Made by a program: the position numbers and the translations under genes. From Desulfovibrionaceae bacterium (GTDB taxonomy: Bacteria > Desulfobacterota > Desulfovibrionia > Desulfovibrionales > Desulfovibrionaceae): a DNA stretch of 64,000 nucleotides. Of this stretch, positions 41,870 to 51,227 are shown piece after piece. The notes beneath the pieces were generated by a model. That model was not told the origin of the DNA. It worked only from the letters and a program-made list of their open reading frames with translations, and made no database searches. Location: positions 104,847 to 168,846 of the forward strand of contig JAQVCS010000003.1 of NCBI GenBank assembly GCA_028689675.1, in the 5' to 3' direction. The stretch's first letter is position 1. Each line of letters begins with the position of its first letter.

Positions 41870-43399
41870 ATGATAGTCACCGTGCATTCTGGCGGTCTGG
41901 CTGGGGTTGATGCTTTTGACGTGGGGCTTGAGGTGGATTTTACCCGCCAAGGCTTGCCTGCCTTTACCATGGTAGGCTTGGCAGAAGCTGCTGTGCGCGA
42001 GGCCAAAGAGCGCGTTTTTGCTGCTTTGCGCGCCAGTGCCCTGCGTATTCCTGTGGGGCGCGTGACGGTGAATTTAGCCCCTGCTGGCTGTAAAAAACAA
42101 GGTACAGCCTATGATTTGCCCCTTGCGCTGGGCTTGCTGGCTGCTGCCGAGCAAGTGCCGGCACAGTGCGTGCAGGGCTGGTATTGCGCGGCCGAGCTTT
42201 CCTTAAATGGCTGCTTGCGCCCTGTGGCCGGCATATTGCCCTTGGCTATATTGGCAAGGCAATGCGGGGCAAAAGGCCTGCTGGTTGCCCCAGACAATGC
42301 CGAAGAAGCAGCCATTGTGCGGGATTTGCCTGTGTTTGCCCCCCGCACCTTGGCCGAATGTGTGGCCTTTCTTACAGAAAACCAGCCCCTTGCCCCTGTG
42401 CCGCCCACAGCTATGGATGAGAGCGCAGAGGCTGCCTATCCCCTTGATTTTGCCGAAGTCAAAGGGCAAAGCATGGGTAAGCGTGCCCTTGAAGTGGCGG
42501 CCGCTGGCGGGCATAATGTGCTGCTTATGGGGCCGCCCGGCAGCGGCAAAACCATGCTTGCCCAAAGGCTGCCCACCATTTTGCCGCCCTTGGCCTTTGA
42601 AGAAGCGCTTGAGGTGACCAAAATTTACAGCGTGGCAGGCTTGCTGCCGCAGGGGCGCGGTCTTTTGCGGCAGCGCCCCTTTCGCGCGCCGCATCATACT
42701 GTTTCAGAAGTGGCACTTGTGGGCGGCGGGCACGTTCCCCACCCCGGCGAAGTTTCTTTAGCCCATCGCGGCGTGCTTTTTTTGGATGAGCTGCCAGAAT
42801 ATCACAAAAGTGCACTCGAGGTTTTGCGTCAGCCCTTGGAAGATGGGCGCGTGACCATTTCGCGCGCCACGCAATCGGTCACCTACCCAGCCGCGTGCAT
42901 GCTGGTGGCTGCCATGAACCCCTGCCCCTGTGGCTATTATAGTGACCCCAGCCACCAGTGCACCTGCACATCCACGCAGGTAGCGCGCTACCGCAACCGC
43001 CTTTCTGGGCCTTTGCTTGACCGTATAGACGTGCATGTGGAAATTCCCGCTGTGCCTTTTGAGGAATTGCAGGACAGTAAGGGCACGGCCTCGTCTGCCA
43101 CGCTACGGGCTGCTGTGCTGGCCGCGCGCCATAGGCAGGGGCAGCGCTATGCAGGCACGCCCTGCCGCTGCAATGCCGAGCTTAGTGGGGCACAGCTTGA
43201 AGAGCATTGCCGCCTTGATGCCGCAGGGCACAGCCTGATGCAGGGGGCAATGAGCCGCTTGGGGCTTTCTGCCCGTGCCTACACGCGCGTGCTGCGCTTG
43301 GCACGCACTATTGCCGACCTTGCAGGGGAAGAACAGCTTTTGCCAGAATTTTTGGCAGAAGCTATATCATTACGCGCTTTGGACAGGGAAAGGATGTAA
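41870..43399 (+). CDS. comM: Mg-chelatase-like AAA+ ATPase, YifB/ComM family
   Basis: A 509-aa hexameric helicase-like protein; ComM promotes branch migration during natural transformation. The N-terminal ChlI-type domain opens with MIVTVHSGGLAGVDAFDVGL. The AAA+ core has Walker A LLMGPPGSGKTML near residue 222, Walker B VLFLDELPEYH, and the sensor motif PCPCGYYSDPSHQCTCTSTQ with four Cys. A C-terminal Mg-chelatase domain follows. The ATG at 41870, with GAGGTGG upstream, matches the family N-terminus, whereas the open frame extends 22 codons further. The DMT permease gene starts two bases after its stop. Confidence 0.95.
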   Translation: MIVTVHSGGLAGVDAFDVGLEVDFTRQGLPAFTMVGLAEAAVREAKERVFAALRASALRIPVGRVTVNLAPAGCKKQGTAYDLPLALGLLAAAEQVPAQCVQGWYCAAELSLNGCLRPVAGILPLAILARQCGAKGLLVAPDNAEEAAIVRDLPVFAPRTLAECVAFLTENQPLAPVPPTAMDESAEAAYPLDFAEVKGQSMGKRALEVAAAGGHNVLLMGPPGSGKTMLAQRLPTILPPLAFEEALEVTKIYSVAGLLPQGRGLLRQRPFRAPHHTVSEVALVGGGHVPHPGEVSLAHRGVLFLDELPEYHKSALEVLRQPLEDGRVTISRATQSVTYPAACMLVAAMNPCPCGYYSDPSHQCTCTSTQVARYRNRLSGPLLDRIDVHVEIPAVPFEELQDSKGTASSATLRAAVLAARHRQGQRYAGTPCRCNAELSGAQLEEHCRLDAAGHSLMQGAMSRLGLSARAYTRVLRLARTIADLAGEEQLLPEFLAEAISLRALDRERM

Positions 43400-43401
43400 T
43401 T

Positions 43402-44304
43402 ATGTGGCAAGGCTTTGCTTGCGGCTTGGCTTCTTCGGCATCATTTGGGCTTATTCCTCTTTTTACGCTGCCTCTTATCGCTTGGGGTATGGGCACGCCC
43501 TCCATTTTATTTTACCGCTTTTGCATCTCTTCTTTGCTGATGGCAGTGGTGCTGGTGGCCACACGCCGCCCCTTGCTTATCCCCCTGCGTGATATTGCCC
43601 GCCTTGGCCTGCTGGGTTTATTTTATGCCAGCGCGGCCATTACTTTTTTTTATGGTTTTTATTATATGGACAGCGGTGTGGTGGCCACATTGCAATTTGT
43701 TTGCCCCGTGTTTGTGGTGCTGTTTATGATTCTTTTTTTTCATGAAAAAGCCCGCGCCACAACCTTTTTGGCTATGATTATGTGCATTGTGGGGGTTGGC
43801 TTTTTGTCGCTCAAGCCCGAGGGTGTGGGTTTGGTAAGCCTGCTGGGGCTGGCTATTGTGCTGCTTTCTGCCTTGCTGAATGCCCTGTATATTACGGGCA
43901 TACAAATTACGCGCTTGAGTGTGACCAGCGGGCTAAGCATTACCTTTTACCTTATGCTTTTTGGGGCGCTCTACACTTTGCTGTTTGCGCTGGCCACAGG
44001 CTCGCTTGCCCTGCCTGCTTCTGCACAGCAATGGGGCACGCTGGCCTTGCTGGGGGCAATAACTGGTGTTTTTTCCACCCTTATGCTGGTGGCAGGGGTC
44101 AAGCGCATTGGCTCAACCATTACTTCGGTGCTGGGGGCTATGGAGCCTGTAACGGCGCTGGTGGTGGGGGTGTGGGTTTTTGGCGAAGCCTTCACATGGC
44201 GGTCTTTTTGCGGTGCGGGCCTGATTATCAGCGCTGTGCTTATTATTATGCTTGCGCCGTATTGGCAAAAAAAGCGGGCAGCCCACAAACTGCCCGCAGC
44301 ATAA
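43402..44304 (+). CDS. EamA-family (DMT superfamily) transporter
   Basis: A 300-aa inner-membrane protein with ten hydrophobic segments arranged as two EamA repeats. Segments such as GFYYMDSGVVATLQFVCPVF and GSTITSVLGAMEPVTALVVG are typical of the family, in which members export amino acids, metabolites or nucleotide sugars. Substrate unknown. AAAGGATGTAATT gives a ribosome binding site located in the end of comM, so the two genes are co-transcribed. The last codons contain a terminator for the convergent MFS gene. Confidence 0.9.
   Translation: MWQGFACGLASSASFGLIPLFTLPLIAWGMGTPSILFYRFCISSLLMAVVLVATRRPLLIPLRDIARLGLLGLFYASAAITFFYGFYYMDSGVVATLQFVCPVFVVLFMILFFHEKARATTFLAMIMCIVGVGFLSLKPEGVGLVSLLGLAIVLLSALLNALYITGIQITRLSVTSGLSITFYLMLFGALYTLLFALATGSLALPASAQQWGTLALLGAITGVFSTLMLVAGVKRIGSTITSVLGAMEPVTALVVGVWVFGEAFTWRSFCGAGLIISAVLIIMLAPYWQKKRAAHKLPAA
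44267..44297 (-). terminator. MFS-gene terminator embedded in the DMT coding sequence
   Basis: On the minus strand GCGGGCAG-tttgtggg-CTGCCCGC is followed by seven T residues. It is a good terminator for the MFS gene, 65 bases past its stop, and lies within the last 13 codons of the convergent DMT gene. Confidence 0.85.
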
Positions 44305-44361
44305 TGAGGGCAGGCTGGTTATGCGCTGCCCTGCACTTTGCAAGAATATACCCACAATGCC

Positions 44362-45774
44362 TTAATTTTTTTTGCTTTTAGTGGCTTTTTTTGCCTCGCG
44401 TGCCAGCGCGCAGCCTATGGCCGCAAGGTTAAGCAGGCCAAAGATAATAAAATCGGTACGCATGGCGTGCAGAAATTGCGGTATATTTTCCTTGGTGGCT
44501 GGGGCATCCCCCAAAAAAACGCCCAGCGATACTGTTAAAATGATCATGCTTATCAGCATGCCGCCTGTGCGCACAGCACCCGTCACCGAGCTGGCTTGCC
44601 CAAGGTATTGGCTGGCCACGCTGTCTAAAATAATCGTGGTGTTGGGTATGGCAAAAATGCTGATGCCCACGCCCATAATAAGCTGCACAAGCAGCACATG
44701 CCACAGCCCCGATTCCTGATGCAAAAACACGGCGCACAAAATGCCCAGCCCGCAGAGGGCTATGCCCAGCGCGCTGAGCCTGCCCGCGCCATATTTATCT
44801 GCCCATGTGCCCGCCATGGGGCATAGGCCTGCCTGAATGACAGCCTGCACCGAAAGCAGCAAGCCCGCCGCCTGCACGCTGTAGCCCTGCACCACCTGCA
44901 AATACATGCTGAAAAAGAACATAAGCGCAAAAAGCGAGCTGTAATTAATAAAAGCCGCCAGTGAGGAGAGGCGAAAGGTGCGGTTAGCGGTAAACAGGCG
45001 CAATTGCAGCAAGGGGTAGGCATTGCGCCACGAGTGGCGGCAAAAAAGCGCCAGCAGGCACAGGGCAACAAGCATAAGCCCGCCCCCCAGCTGCAAAGAG
45101 CTGTGCAGCAAAGTAGAGCCATACACCAGCACGCTCATGGCTGCGGCATAATATAGGCAGCCCTGCCAGTCAAAGGGCTCACCCTTGCTGATGCGCCATT
45201 CTGTTTTTACCGAGCAAAACATCAGCAAGGCATTGGCCGCAGAAGCCGCAGCGCAGGCAAAAAACAGCCAGCGCCAGCCCAGCGTGCCCGTAATAAGGCC
45301 AGCCAAGGGCGAGCTGAAGGCTATGCCAGCATATACAGCCGCCCCGCTGATGCCCAAATATCTGCCGCGCATTTCTGGCGGGGCTACCGATGCCAGCAAG
45401 GCCAAGGAAGCGGCATTAAATAATGCCCCGCCGCAGCCCTGAACAAAGCGTAAAAACATAAAAAGTGTGAGCGAGCTGGTAAAGCCCTGCGCCAATGCGG
45501 TAAGGCTAAAGAGCAGCATACCTGTTAAATACAGGCGCTTGCGCCCCCACACATCGCCCATGCGCCCTGCGGCCAATTGGGCAATGGCCAAGCCCAATGT
45601 GTAAAACGAGCCCACCATGCCCAGCTCCTGCGCGCTGGCGTGCAGGCTAATGCCAATGGGGGGCAGCACAGCATTGACCCCTGCCATCATAAAAGGCAGG
45701 TAAAACATACTCAGACAAACAGCAAAAAGCACACGGCGTGCAGTTTTTGCATCAAAATTTTGTGTTGCTTGCAT
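44362..45774 (-). CDS. MFS drug/metabolite permease
   Basis: A 470-aa major-facilitator protein with about 14 hydrophobic segments (DHA2-like). Motif A reads AAGRMGDVWGRKRLYLTG between TM2 and TM3, and motif C-like GISGAAVYAGIAFSSPLAG lies in TM5, suggesting an antiporter. The substrate is unknown. The ATG at 45774 is chosen for a sensible N-terminus (MQATQNFDAKTARRVLF); the 21 codons upstream are not consistent with a membrane protein start. No ribosome binding site is evident. It is an isolated gene. Confidence 0.88.
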   Translation of the reverse strand: MQATQNFDAKTARRVLFAVCLSMFYLPFMMAGVNAVLPPIGISLHASAQELGMVGSFYTLGLAIAQLAAGRMGDVWGRKRLYLTGMLLFSLTALAQGFTSSLTLFMFLRFVQGCGGALFNAASLALLASVAPPEMRGRYLGISGAAVYAGIAFSSPLAGLITGTLGWRWLFFACAAASAANALLMFCSVKTEWRISKGEPFDWQGCLYYAAAMSVLVYGSTLLHSSLQLGGGLMLVALCLLALFCRHSWRNAYPLLQLRLFTANRTFRLSSLAAFINYSSLFALMFFFSMYLQVVQGYSVQAAGLLLSVQAVIQAGLCPMAGTWADKYGAGRLSALGIALCGLGILCAVFLHQESGLWHVLLVQLIMGVGISIFAIPNTTIILDSVASQYLGQASSVTGAVRTGGMLISMIILTVSLGVFLGDAPATKENIPQFLHAMRTDFIIFGLLNLAAIGCALAREAKKATKSKKN

Positions 45775-45896
45775 ACAATATATTTGCGCGGCGGCAGAGA
45801 ATAGAGGCGTAGAAAAAGAAGAAACGCGGCACAACAATGACGTGTTGGGGCTACACTACTGAGCGGCGATTGGCAAGTCAATATGGCAAAAGGGCA

Positions 45897-45926
45897 TAAA
45901 AAAACGCCGCCCTTATGAGCGGCGTA
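45897..45926 (-). terminator. rnj terminator
   Basis: ACGCCGC pairs with GCGGCGT around an 8-nt loop, with seven T residues on the minus strand, 24 bases past the rnj stop. Confidence 0.88.
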
Positions 45927-45949
45927 GTAAAAAACAGTAGGGCAGAGTC

Positions 45950-47617
45950 TTAAACAACGGTGACTACAGGCACAATAATGGGGTCGCGCTCAAGCACACG
46001 GCGGAAAAAGCGGCGCAATGATCCGCGAATGCCATCTTGCAGGCGTTCATAATGCCCTGGGCGCATTACTTCAAATTCATCCAGCACAAGGCATTTGGCA
46101 TCTTCCAGCACATGGCGGTAACGCTGCTCAAACACAAAGCCCTTTGAAATCATCTCGGGCCCGTGCAATATGCTGCCACTTTCGCCATCAATCACCAAGT
46201 CCACAATCACCATGCCTTCATCGCCCAGAATATGCCTTTCTTTCAGCACGGCATGCCCCACATCGCCAATGCCCTTGCCGTCCACCAGTGTGCATTCAAC
46301 AGAAACAGGCTCAAGCAGGCTGAAGCTTTGGGGCGTAAAGGTGATGGGGTGACCATCTTCAAGCAAAATACAGTTTTCCTGCTGCACGCCGCATTCATGG
46401 GCAAGGCGACAATGCTTGACCAAATGGCGAAATTCCCCATGCACGGGAATAAATAATTGCGGGCGCACCGCAGCAAAAAGCTGGCGCAATTCGTCCCTGT
46501 GGGCATGACCAGAGGCATGAATGGCGTGCACGCTTTCATAATAGACCTCTGCCCCAAGGCGGTACATTTGGTTGATAAGGCGAGAAATAGCCCGTGCATT
46601 GCCCGGGATAACGCGCGAAGACATCAGCACCGTGTCGCCTTCGTGCACACTGAGCTGCCTGTGCCCGCCCATAGCCATGCGCGATAGGGCAGAAAGGGGC
46701 TCGCCCTGTGCGCCTGTCACCACCAAAACAATGCGCTCATCGGCCACATCGGGCACGCCATTGTGGGCATTGTAAAATTTGGGGGGAATGCGCAAGAGCC
46801 CCAGCTCGCTGGCATATTCCACATTGTTAGCCAGCGATTTGCCGCTGATGACCACAGTGCGATCCATTTCTGCGGCAAGGTCAAATACTTCCTGAATGCG
46901 GTGAATATGGCTGGAAAACAGCGTAATAATAATGCGTTTGGGGGCAGTTTGAAACACGCGGCGCAGGGCTTCTTTTACCTGCCGCTCTGAAAGGGACGTG
47001 CCGTCTCGCTCTACATTGGTGGAATCGGCCATAAGCAGGCGCACGCCTTCGGCACCAGCAAAAGCGGCAAAATCTGCCATATTTGTGCCCGAACCTTCTA
47101 GCGGCTCGGGGTCAATTTTAAAGTCGCCGCTGTGTATTACCTTGCCAATGGGGGTTTCCACAGCAAGGGCAACACCGTCGGGAATAGAATGACACACGGG
47201 GATGAAGTGGAAGACCAAATCCCCCAAGGTGATGGCCGAATGTTCGTCAACAGGGCACAATTCCACCTTGTCAAGGGCGTCGTGCTCGCGCATTTTGTGC
47301 TCGACAAGGGCAAGGGTGAAGCGTGTGCCATAAATGCGCGTGCCCTTGAACTGTGAAACCAGCCATGGCAAAGCGCCAATGTGGTCTTCGTGCCCGTGGG
47401 TGAGCACAATGCCCAGCAATTTGTCTTTAATATTGCTCACTGCCCCAAAGTGGGGAATGAGCACGTCCACACCAAGGTGGGAATCATCGGGGAACATGAG
47501 GCCGCAGTCCACCATGACCACGCCAGAGGCAGTTTCCCAAAGCTGGCAGTTCAGGCCAATTTCACCAAGGCCGCCCAAAGGGGTGATAGTCAAAAACGAA
47601 TCTGTAGTATGCTGCAT
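45950..47617 (-). CDS. rnj: Ribonuclease J
   Basis: A 555-aa metallo-beta-lactamase/beta-CASP nuclease with 5'-3' exo- and endonuclease activity on mRNA and rRNA. The zinc motif VLTHGHEDHIGALP is at residues 71-84, GLNCQLWE and MVDCGLMFP begin the MBL fold, and beta-CASP motifs SGKSLANNV and VHASGHA-like (IHASGHAHRDEL) follow. The frame is open 55 codons further upstream, but those residues are unrelated, and MQHTTDSFLTITPLGGLGEIG is the typical N-terminus. The ribosome binding site is weak. Standard for bacteria with RNase J-type turnover. Confidence 0.95.
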   Translation of the reverse strand: MQHTTDSFLTITPLGGLGEIGLNCQLWETASGVVMVDCGLMFPDDSHLGVDVLIPHFGAVSNIKDKLLGIVLTHGHEDHIGALPWLVSQFKGTRIYGTRFTLALVEHKMREHDALDKVELCPVDEHSAITLGDLVFHFIPVCHSIPDGVALAVETPIGKVIHSGDFKIDPEPLEGSGTNMADFAAFAGAEGVRLLMADSTNVERDGTSLSERQVKEALRRVFQTAPKRIIITLFSSHIHRIQEVFDLAAEMDRTVVISGKSLANNVEYASELGLLRIPPKFYNAHNGVPDVADERIVLVVTGAQGEPLSALSRMAMGGHRQLSVHEGDTVLMSSRVIPGNARAISRLINQMYRLGAEVYYESVHAIHASGHAHRDELRQLFAAVRPQLFIPVHGEFRHLVKHCRLAHECGVQQENCILLEDGHPITFTPQSFSLLEPVSVECTLVDGKGIGDVGHAVLKERHILGDEGMVIVDLVIDGESGSILHGPEMISKGFVFEQRYRHVLEDAKCLVLDEFEVMRPGHYERLQDGIRGSLRRFFRRVLERDPIIVPVVTVV

Positions 47618-47848
47618 AGTAGGTAAAGGGGGGAGGTTGACTCCAAAAAAAAATTTGGAGCGGCAATATTGTGGAGCAATAAAACCTGTGTAAGGGAACA
47701 CGGCGCATAGCAGCCCGTGTGGAAATTTGGCTTTATAAAAGCAATGGCGGCGCGTAAGCAGCACGCACAAAGAGGGCGACACCCCACCCAGCAGGCAAAA
47801 AGCAAGCGGCGCACTATGCGAAGTGGTATCGATATACTAAGCTTACAC

Positions 47849-47868
47849 TGCCAAGCCCAATCTTGGCA
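47849..47868. promoter_or_regulatory. Inverted repeat in the rnj upstream region
   Basis: TGCCAAG-cccaat-CTTGGCA is a perfect 7-bp inverted repeat inside the 362-base gap between rnj and pal. Minus-strand boxes TTGGGC and TATATC, 18 bases apart, overlap it and could be the rnj promoter; if so the repeat is well placed as an operator. The remaining gap shows no gene. Confidence 0.35.
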
Positions 47869-47911
47869 ACAGACAAAAGCAGAAAAAAAGTAAACACAAG
47901 CCCATTACAGC

Positions 47912-47941
47912 AAAAAGCCGCCCAAGAGTGAGCGGCTTTTT
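47912..47941 (-). terminator. pal terminator
   Basis: AAAAAGCCGC pairs with GCGGCTTTTT around a 10-nt loop, with T residues on the minus strand, 39 bases after the pal stop codon. This ends the tol-pal cluster. Confidence 0.9.
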
Positions 47942-47979
47942 GGTATACCTATGCAATGCGGCACAAAGCCGCAAAAGGC

Positions 47980-48450
47980 TTAGTGAGCAATAACGCGGAA
48001 TTCGTCACGACGGTTCTTAGACCACGCAGCTTCGCCAGTGCCGTCCACAGCGGGGTTTTCCTTGCCGTAGCTGATCATTTCCAGCTGAGCAGGGTTCACG
48101 CCGAGCACCACGAGGTATTCATACACCACGCGAGCGCGCTTTTCGCCAAGGGCGAGGTTGTATTCCTGAGTACCACGGGCGTCGCAGTTGCCTTCAATGC
48201 GCACGCGGATGGAGCTGTAGGTCTTCATGAGGTCAGCCTTGGCCTTCAGCACTTCTTTGTACTGGGGGGTCAGGTCGAAACGATCAAAAGCAAAATACAC
48301 GCGGGCATCGGTGATCTGGTCGATGGCGGCCTGCATTTCGGCGCTGATGCCGGTGTCGCTCATGGGGGCTTCATCGGTGGTCTTTTTGGCGCAGCCAAAA
48401 CCAGCAGCAAGGGCCATAATAAGGGTAGCAATCAATGCAAAACGTTTCAT
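47980..48450 (-). CDS. pal: Peptidoglycan-associated lipoprotein Pal
   Basis: A 156-aa OmpA-domain lipoprotein. The signal ends with lipidated Cys20 (AAGFGC). The C-terminal OmpA domain shows YFAFDRFDLTPQYKEVLKAKAD, the peptidoglycan-binding GNCDARGTQEYNLALGEKRA and SYGKENP, with the conserved Asp and Arg that bind meso-DAP. GGAGG precedes the ATG. It is the last gene of the tol-pal cluster, has a probable promoter of its own in the 181-base gap after tolB, and ends at a strong terminator, so expression may be partly independent of the rest. Confidence 0.97.
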   Translation of the reverse strand: MKRFALIATLIMALAAGFGCAKKTTDEAPMSDTGISAEMQAAIDQITDARVYFAFDRFDLTPQYKEVLKAKADLMKTYSSIRVRIEGNCDARGTQEYNLALGEKRARVVYEYLVVLGVNPAQLEMISYGKENPAVDGTGEAAWSKNRRDEFRVIAH

Positions 48451-48509
48451 AACATCCTCCGAAAGGCTCAGTAATTTTTTTTGTTGCGGCTACCATGCCG
48501 TACGTTGCT

Positions 48510-48537
48510 ATGGTATCTGTCCCGCATGATTTGTCAA
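48510..48537 (-). promoter_or_regulatory. Candidate promoter of pal
   Basis: On the minus strand a consensus -35 TTGACA (48532-48537) and TACCAT (48510-48515) are separated by 16 bases, with a ~50-nt leader to pal. Confidence 0.55.
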
Positions 48538-48631
48538 GAGAACAATGGGCATTCTGGGCATATTTGTATAAATTTTTTTACCCCTGCACCCAACTGCAAT
48601 GGTAGACTTTTTCTAGAAAATTGTATTTCTG

Positions 48632-49951
48632 TTACTTTCCGTCACCCGTGCCCGGCATACCCCAGCGCGGGAAGGATACATTCCCCCCGCCAGTGGGCAC
48701 CTTGCGGGCTTCACCCCCGTGGCGTGTGGTCAAATAAATGCCACGGCCGCCCTCGCGGGTAGAGGCAAAGGCAATAAAGTAGCTGTCTGCACAAAAAGCG
48801 GGCTGCTCATCACTGCCGGGGCCAAAGCTGACCTGACGTTCCACACCAGTAAGCATGTCTTGCACAAAAATGCGGTGACCATAATCTGTCATGCGGGAAT
48901 AGGCAACCAACGTGCCATCGGGGGAGATGTTCGCTTCTGTATTATAGCCGCCGTTTTGGCTGACGCGGGTTACTGTGCCCGAGTTCAGGTCTTTCAAAAA
49001 GATTTGCGGCCCGCCCATACGGTTGGAGGTAAAGGCCATTTTGGTGCCTGTGCTGTCAAAGGAAGGCGACACGTTGATAGCGCCCGTGCTTTCCAGCACA
49101 CGTTCTTTCTGGAAGGCATGGTTCAGCAGGAAAATATCGGGGGTTTTGCCATTGGAAAGGCTGACGGCCACCTTGTTATTGGGCATAAAAGCGGGGCCAA
49201 TAACGGTGTTGCCGGGAAAGCGTATGCGCTGCACTTGGCCGCTGGCACGATCCCACACGCCCAAAGCGTGAGACTTGGCATCCAGATGGGTAAACACAAT
49301 AAAGCGGCCATCCATCGACCATGTGGGAGAAAGTGCTTCGCCCTGAATATTGGTAATGCGGCGCAAATCCCGGCCTGTGGGCTTGACCAAGTAAAGATTG
49401 CCCTGCATTTTGCCTGTTTTTTGGCTGAAAACAAGGGTAGAGCGGAAGAAAGCCCCGCTGCCTGTCAGCTTTTCAAGCAGGTCGGCGCAAAAGCGGTCTG
49501 CCACTTCGGGCAAGAGTTTTTCTTTAACGCCAGCATATTCTTTGCCAAAGAGGCGCTGGCCTGTGTTGGTTTCAAAAGCGCGCAACTGCACTGTGCTGTT
49601 GTTGCCATCACCCTTTGGCCAAAATGCTGTGACCAGAATGTCAGAGCCTGCAATTTGAAAGCGCTTGAAATCGACCCCAGGGTTGTCATAGCCCTCCAAG
49701 ACAGTGCCGCCCAGCACGTTCTGCTTGTCGGTCAGCTTCATAAAGGGAAGCACAGAAAGGTTTTGCAGCACCACTGTGTTCAGCTTTGCACCCAAGCCCT
49801 TTGCCTCGGTGGAAGGGGCAGTGAGGGGGGCGGCCAAGGCAAGGTTTACAATGTTTTCGCCAGGGCCGTAAATATCAACACGCATGGCAGCCTGCGCTTG
49901 TGCAGCACACAGCAGGCAGAGGGTAAACACAAGAGTAACAATGTTTTTCAT
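48632..49951 (-). CDS. tolB: Tol-Pal system beta-propeller protein TolB
   Basis: A 439-aa periplasmic protein. The signal peptide is MKNIVTLVFTLCLLCAAQAQ with cleavage near AQAAM. The N-terminal alpha/beta domain is followed by a six-bladed propeller of PD40 repeats, each ending in a tract like SPTWSMDGRFIVFTH, SPSFDSTGTKMAFTS and NISPDGTLVAYSR. TolB binds Pal and TolA and helps constrict the outer membrane at division. AAAGGAG precedes the ATG at 49951. A 208-base gap separates it from tolA, and no other gene is visible in it. Confidence 0.96.
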   Translation of the reverse strand: MKNIVTLVFTLCLLCAAQAQAAMRVDIYGPGENIVNLALAAPLTAPSTEAKGLGAKLNTVVLQNLSVLPFMKLTDKQNVLGGTVLEGYDNPGVDFKRFQIAGSDILVTAFWPKGDGNNSTVQLRAFETNTGQRLFGKEYAGVKEKLLPEVADRFCADLLEKLTGSGAFFRSTLVFSQKTGKMQGNLYLVKPTGRDLRRITNIQGEALSPTWSMDGRFIVFTHLDAKSHALGVWDRASGQVQRIRFPGNTVIGPAFMPNNKVAVSLSNGKTPDIFLLNHAFQKERVLESTGAINVSPSFDSTGTKMAFTSNRMGGPQIFLKDLNSGTVTRVSQNGGYNTEANISPDGTLVAYSRMTDYGHRIFVQDMLTGVERQVSFGPGSDEQPAFCADSYFIAFASTREGGRGIYLTTRHGGEARKVPTGGGNVSFPRWGMPGTGDGK

Positions 49952-50159
49952 CAAAAACTCCTTTATAAGAGCACCTCTCCCTTTGGGAGAAAAGGGGATT
50001 GATCTGTACTCATGCAAAAGCCTTGGGCAGGGGCACAAAGCTTTACAATTTTTGCTGGCAAAAGCCTGCCAGCGTGGGTGCCAGCTGCACTCTGCTGCTG
50101 TCTTGCGCGCACAGCAAGGCAAAATCTTGCCAGCAGGGCGCGCAAGCAAGCAAAAGCGG

Positions 50160-51218
50160 CTAGCGCATAAGGTCATTCATGGTAAAGGCAACGTCTATTT
50201 CCCTGTACTCATTGCTGGGTGGCGGGGGGAACTGCCTTTTTTCACCAGTGCGGATAACAGCATTCACTGCACTAGCGTCAAACTGGGCATTGCCTGACGA
50301 TTGCGCCAGCTCGGCACTGGTGACAGAGCCGTCCTGCTCTAAGCGCACATGCACAAGGCAGGAAAGGTTAATGCCGCGGCTGGGGTTGGCATAGCCCCAG
50401 TTGGGGCGCACAGCCATCATAATCTGCCCCAAATAGACATCTTTTAGGCCGCCACCGCCCACGCCGTCACCTTCGCCGCCGCCACCGCCGCCATTGCCCG
50501 AGGCGCGTTTGCGGGCTTCGGCCAAGGCTCTGTCTGTGGCGCTGCCCCTTTGGGGAGAATCGGCATTCGAGCCTGCTTTTCTGCGGGCATTTTGCAGGGC
50601 TTCTTTAATGGGGTCACCCTTTGAGGTGGCTTTATCTTTGCCCTTGTCATCCTTGCCCTTGCTGTCGCTTTTCTCGTCTTTTTTGTCGCTTTTTTCTTTT
50701 TTCTGGTCTTTGTTGTCTTTGGTTTTTTCTTTATTTTTGTCTTTGCTGTCTTCTTTCTTTGGTTGCTCTTTTTTGGGCTCGGGCTTGGGCTCTTCTTTTT
50801 TCTTTTCCTTTTCTTTGGGCTTTTCAGGAACAGGAACAGCCTCTTGCTTGGGCTTGGGTTCTGGTTTTGGCTCGGGCTTTGGTTCAGGCTTGGGCTCGGG
50901 TTTTGCTTCGGGCTTGGCCTCGGCCTTGGGTTTTTCTTGCTTGGGTTCTGCTACAGGCACAGCGTCAGACTGGTCTGGAGAGGCCACATCCGCCTTTGGG
51001 GCGGGCATGCTGGGTGCTTTGGGGGCATCGGCCTGATGCGCCCCTTGTGGCCCCAGCACGGGCGAGGGCAGCTTGTTGCCGCCGGGGGGGCCGTCAACAA
51101 GGCTGATTTGCACAGGCACTCCGTCCAGCTTTATGGGCGGGGCAGACGGCCAAAATAAAATCAGCAGCACAAGGCCAAGGTGCAGGCAGACAGAAAGCAA
51201 TAACGAAAGAAAGGGCAT
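50160..51218 (-). CDS. tolA: TolA-like envelope-spanning protein with TonB-type C-terminus
   Basis: A 352-aa protein with one N-terminal anchor (FLSLLLSVCLHLGLVLLILFW), a long Pro/Lys/Glu-rich middle (~75-235) and a C-terminal TonB/TolA domain (MAVRPNWGYANPSRGINLSC and DASAVNAVIRTG). The middle has repeated KPEPKPEP then a KDKNKEKT-type lysine-rich tract, probably an extended periplasmic spacer. It lies between tolR and tolB in the classic order, so tolA is the right call although the C-terminus also resembles TonB. Nine bases separate it from tolR. Confidence 0.9.
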   Translation of the reverse strand: MPFLSLLLSVCLHLGLVLLILFWPSAPPIKLDGVPVQISLVDGPPGGNKLPSPVLGPQGAHQADAPKAPSMPAPKADVASPDQSDAVPVAEPKQEKPKAEAKPEAKPEPKPEPKPEPKPEPKPKQEAVPVPEKPKEKEKKKEEPKPEPKKEQPKKEDSKDKNKEKTKDNKDQKKEKSDKKDEKSDSKGKDDKGKDKATSKGDPIKEALQNARRKAGSNADSPQRGSATDRALAEARKRASGNGGGGGGEGDGVGGGGLKDVYLGQIMMAVRPNWGYANPSRGINLSCLVHVRLEQDGSVTSAELAQSSGNAQFDASAVNAVIRTGEKRQFPPPPSNEYREIDVAFTMNDLMR

Positions 51219-51227
51219 GTAAATGAC

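Noticed and set aside
49952..50159. Extra N-terminal coding for tolB
   Set aside because: The frame is open but lacks a signal peptide at its start; a consensus ribosome binding site and signal peptide fix the ATG at 49951.
50494..51036. Plus-strand frames opposite tolA
   Set aside because: They are Leu/Phe/Gly-rich reverse translations of the Lys/Pro/Glu-rich TolA spacer.
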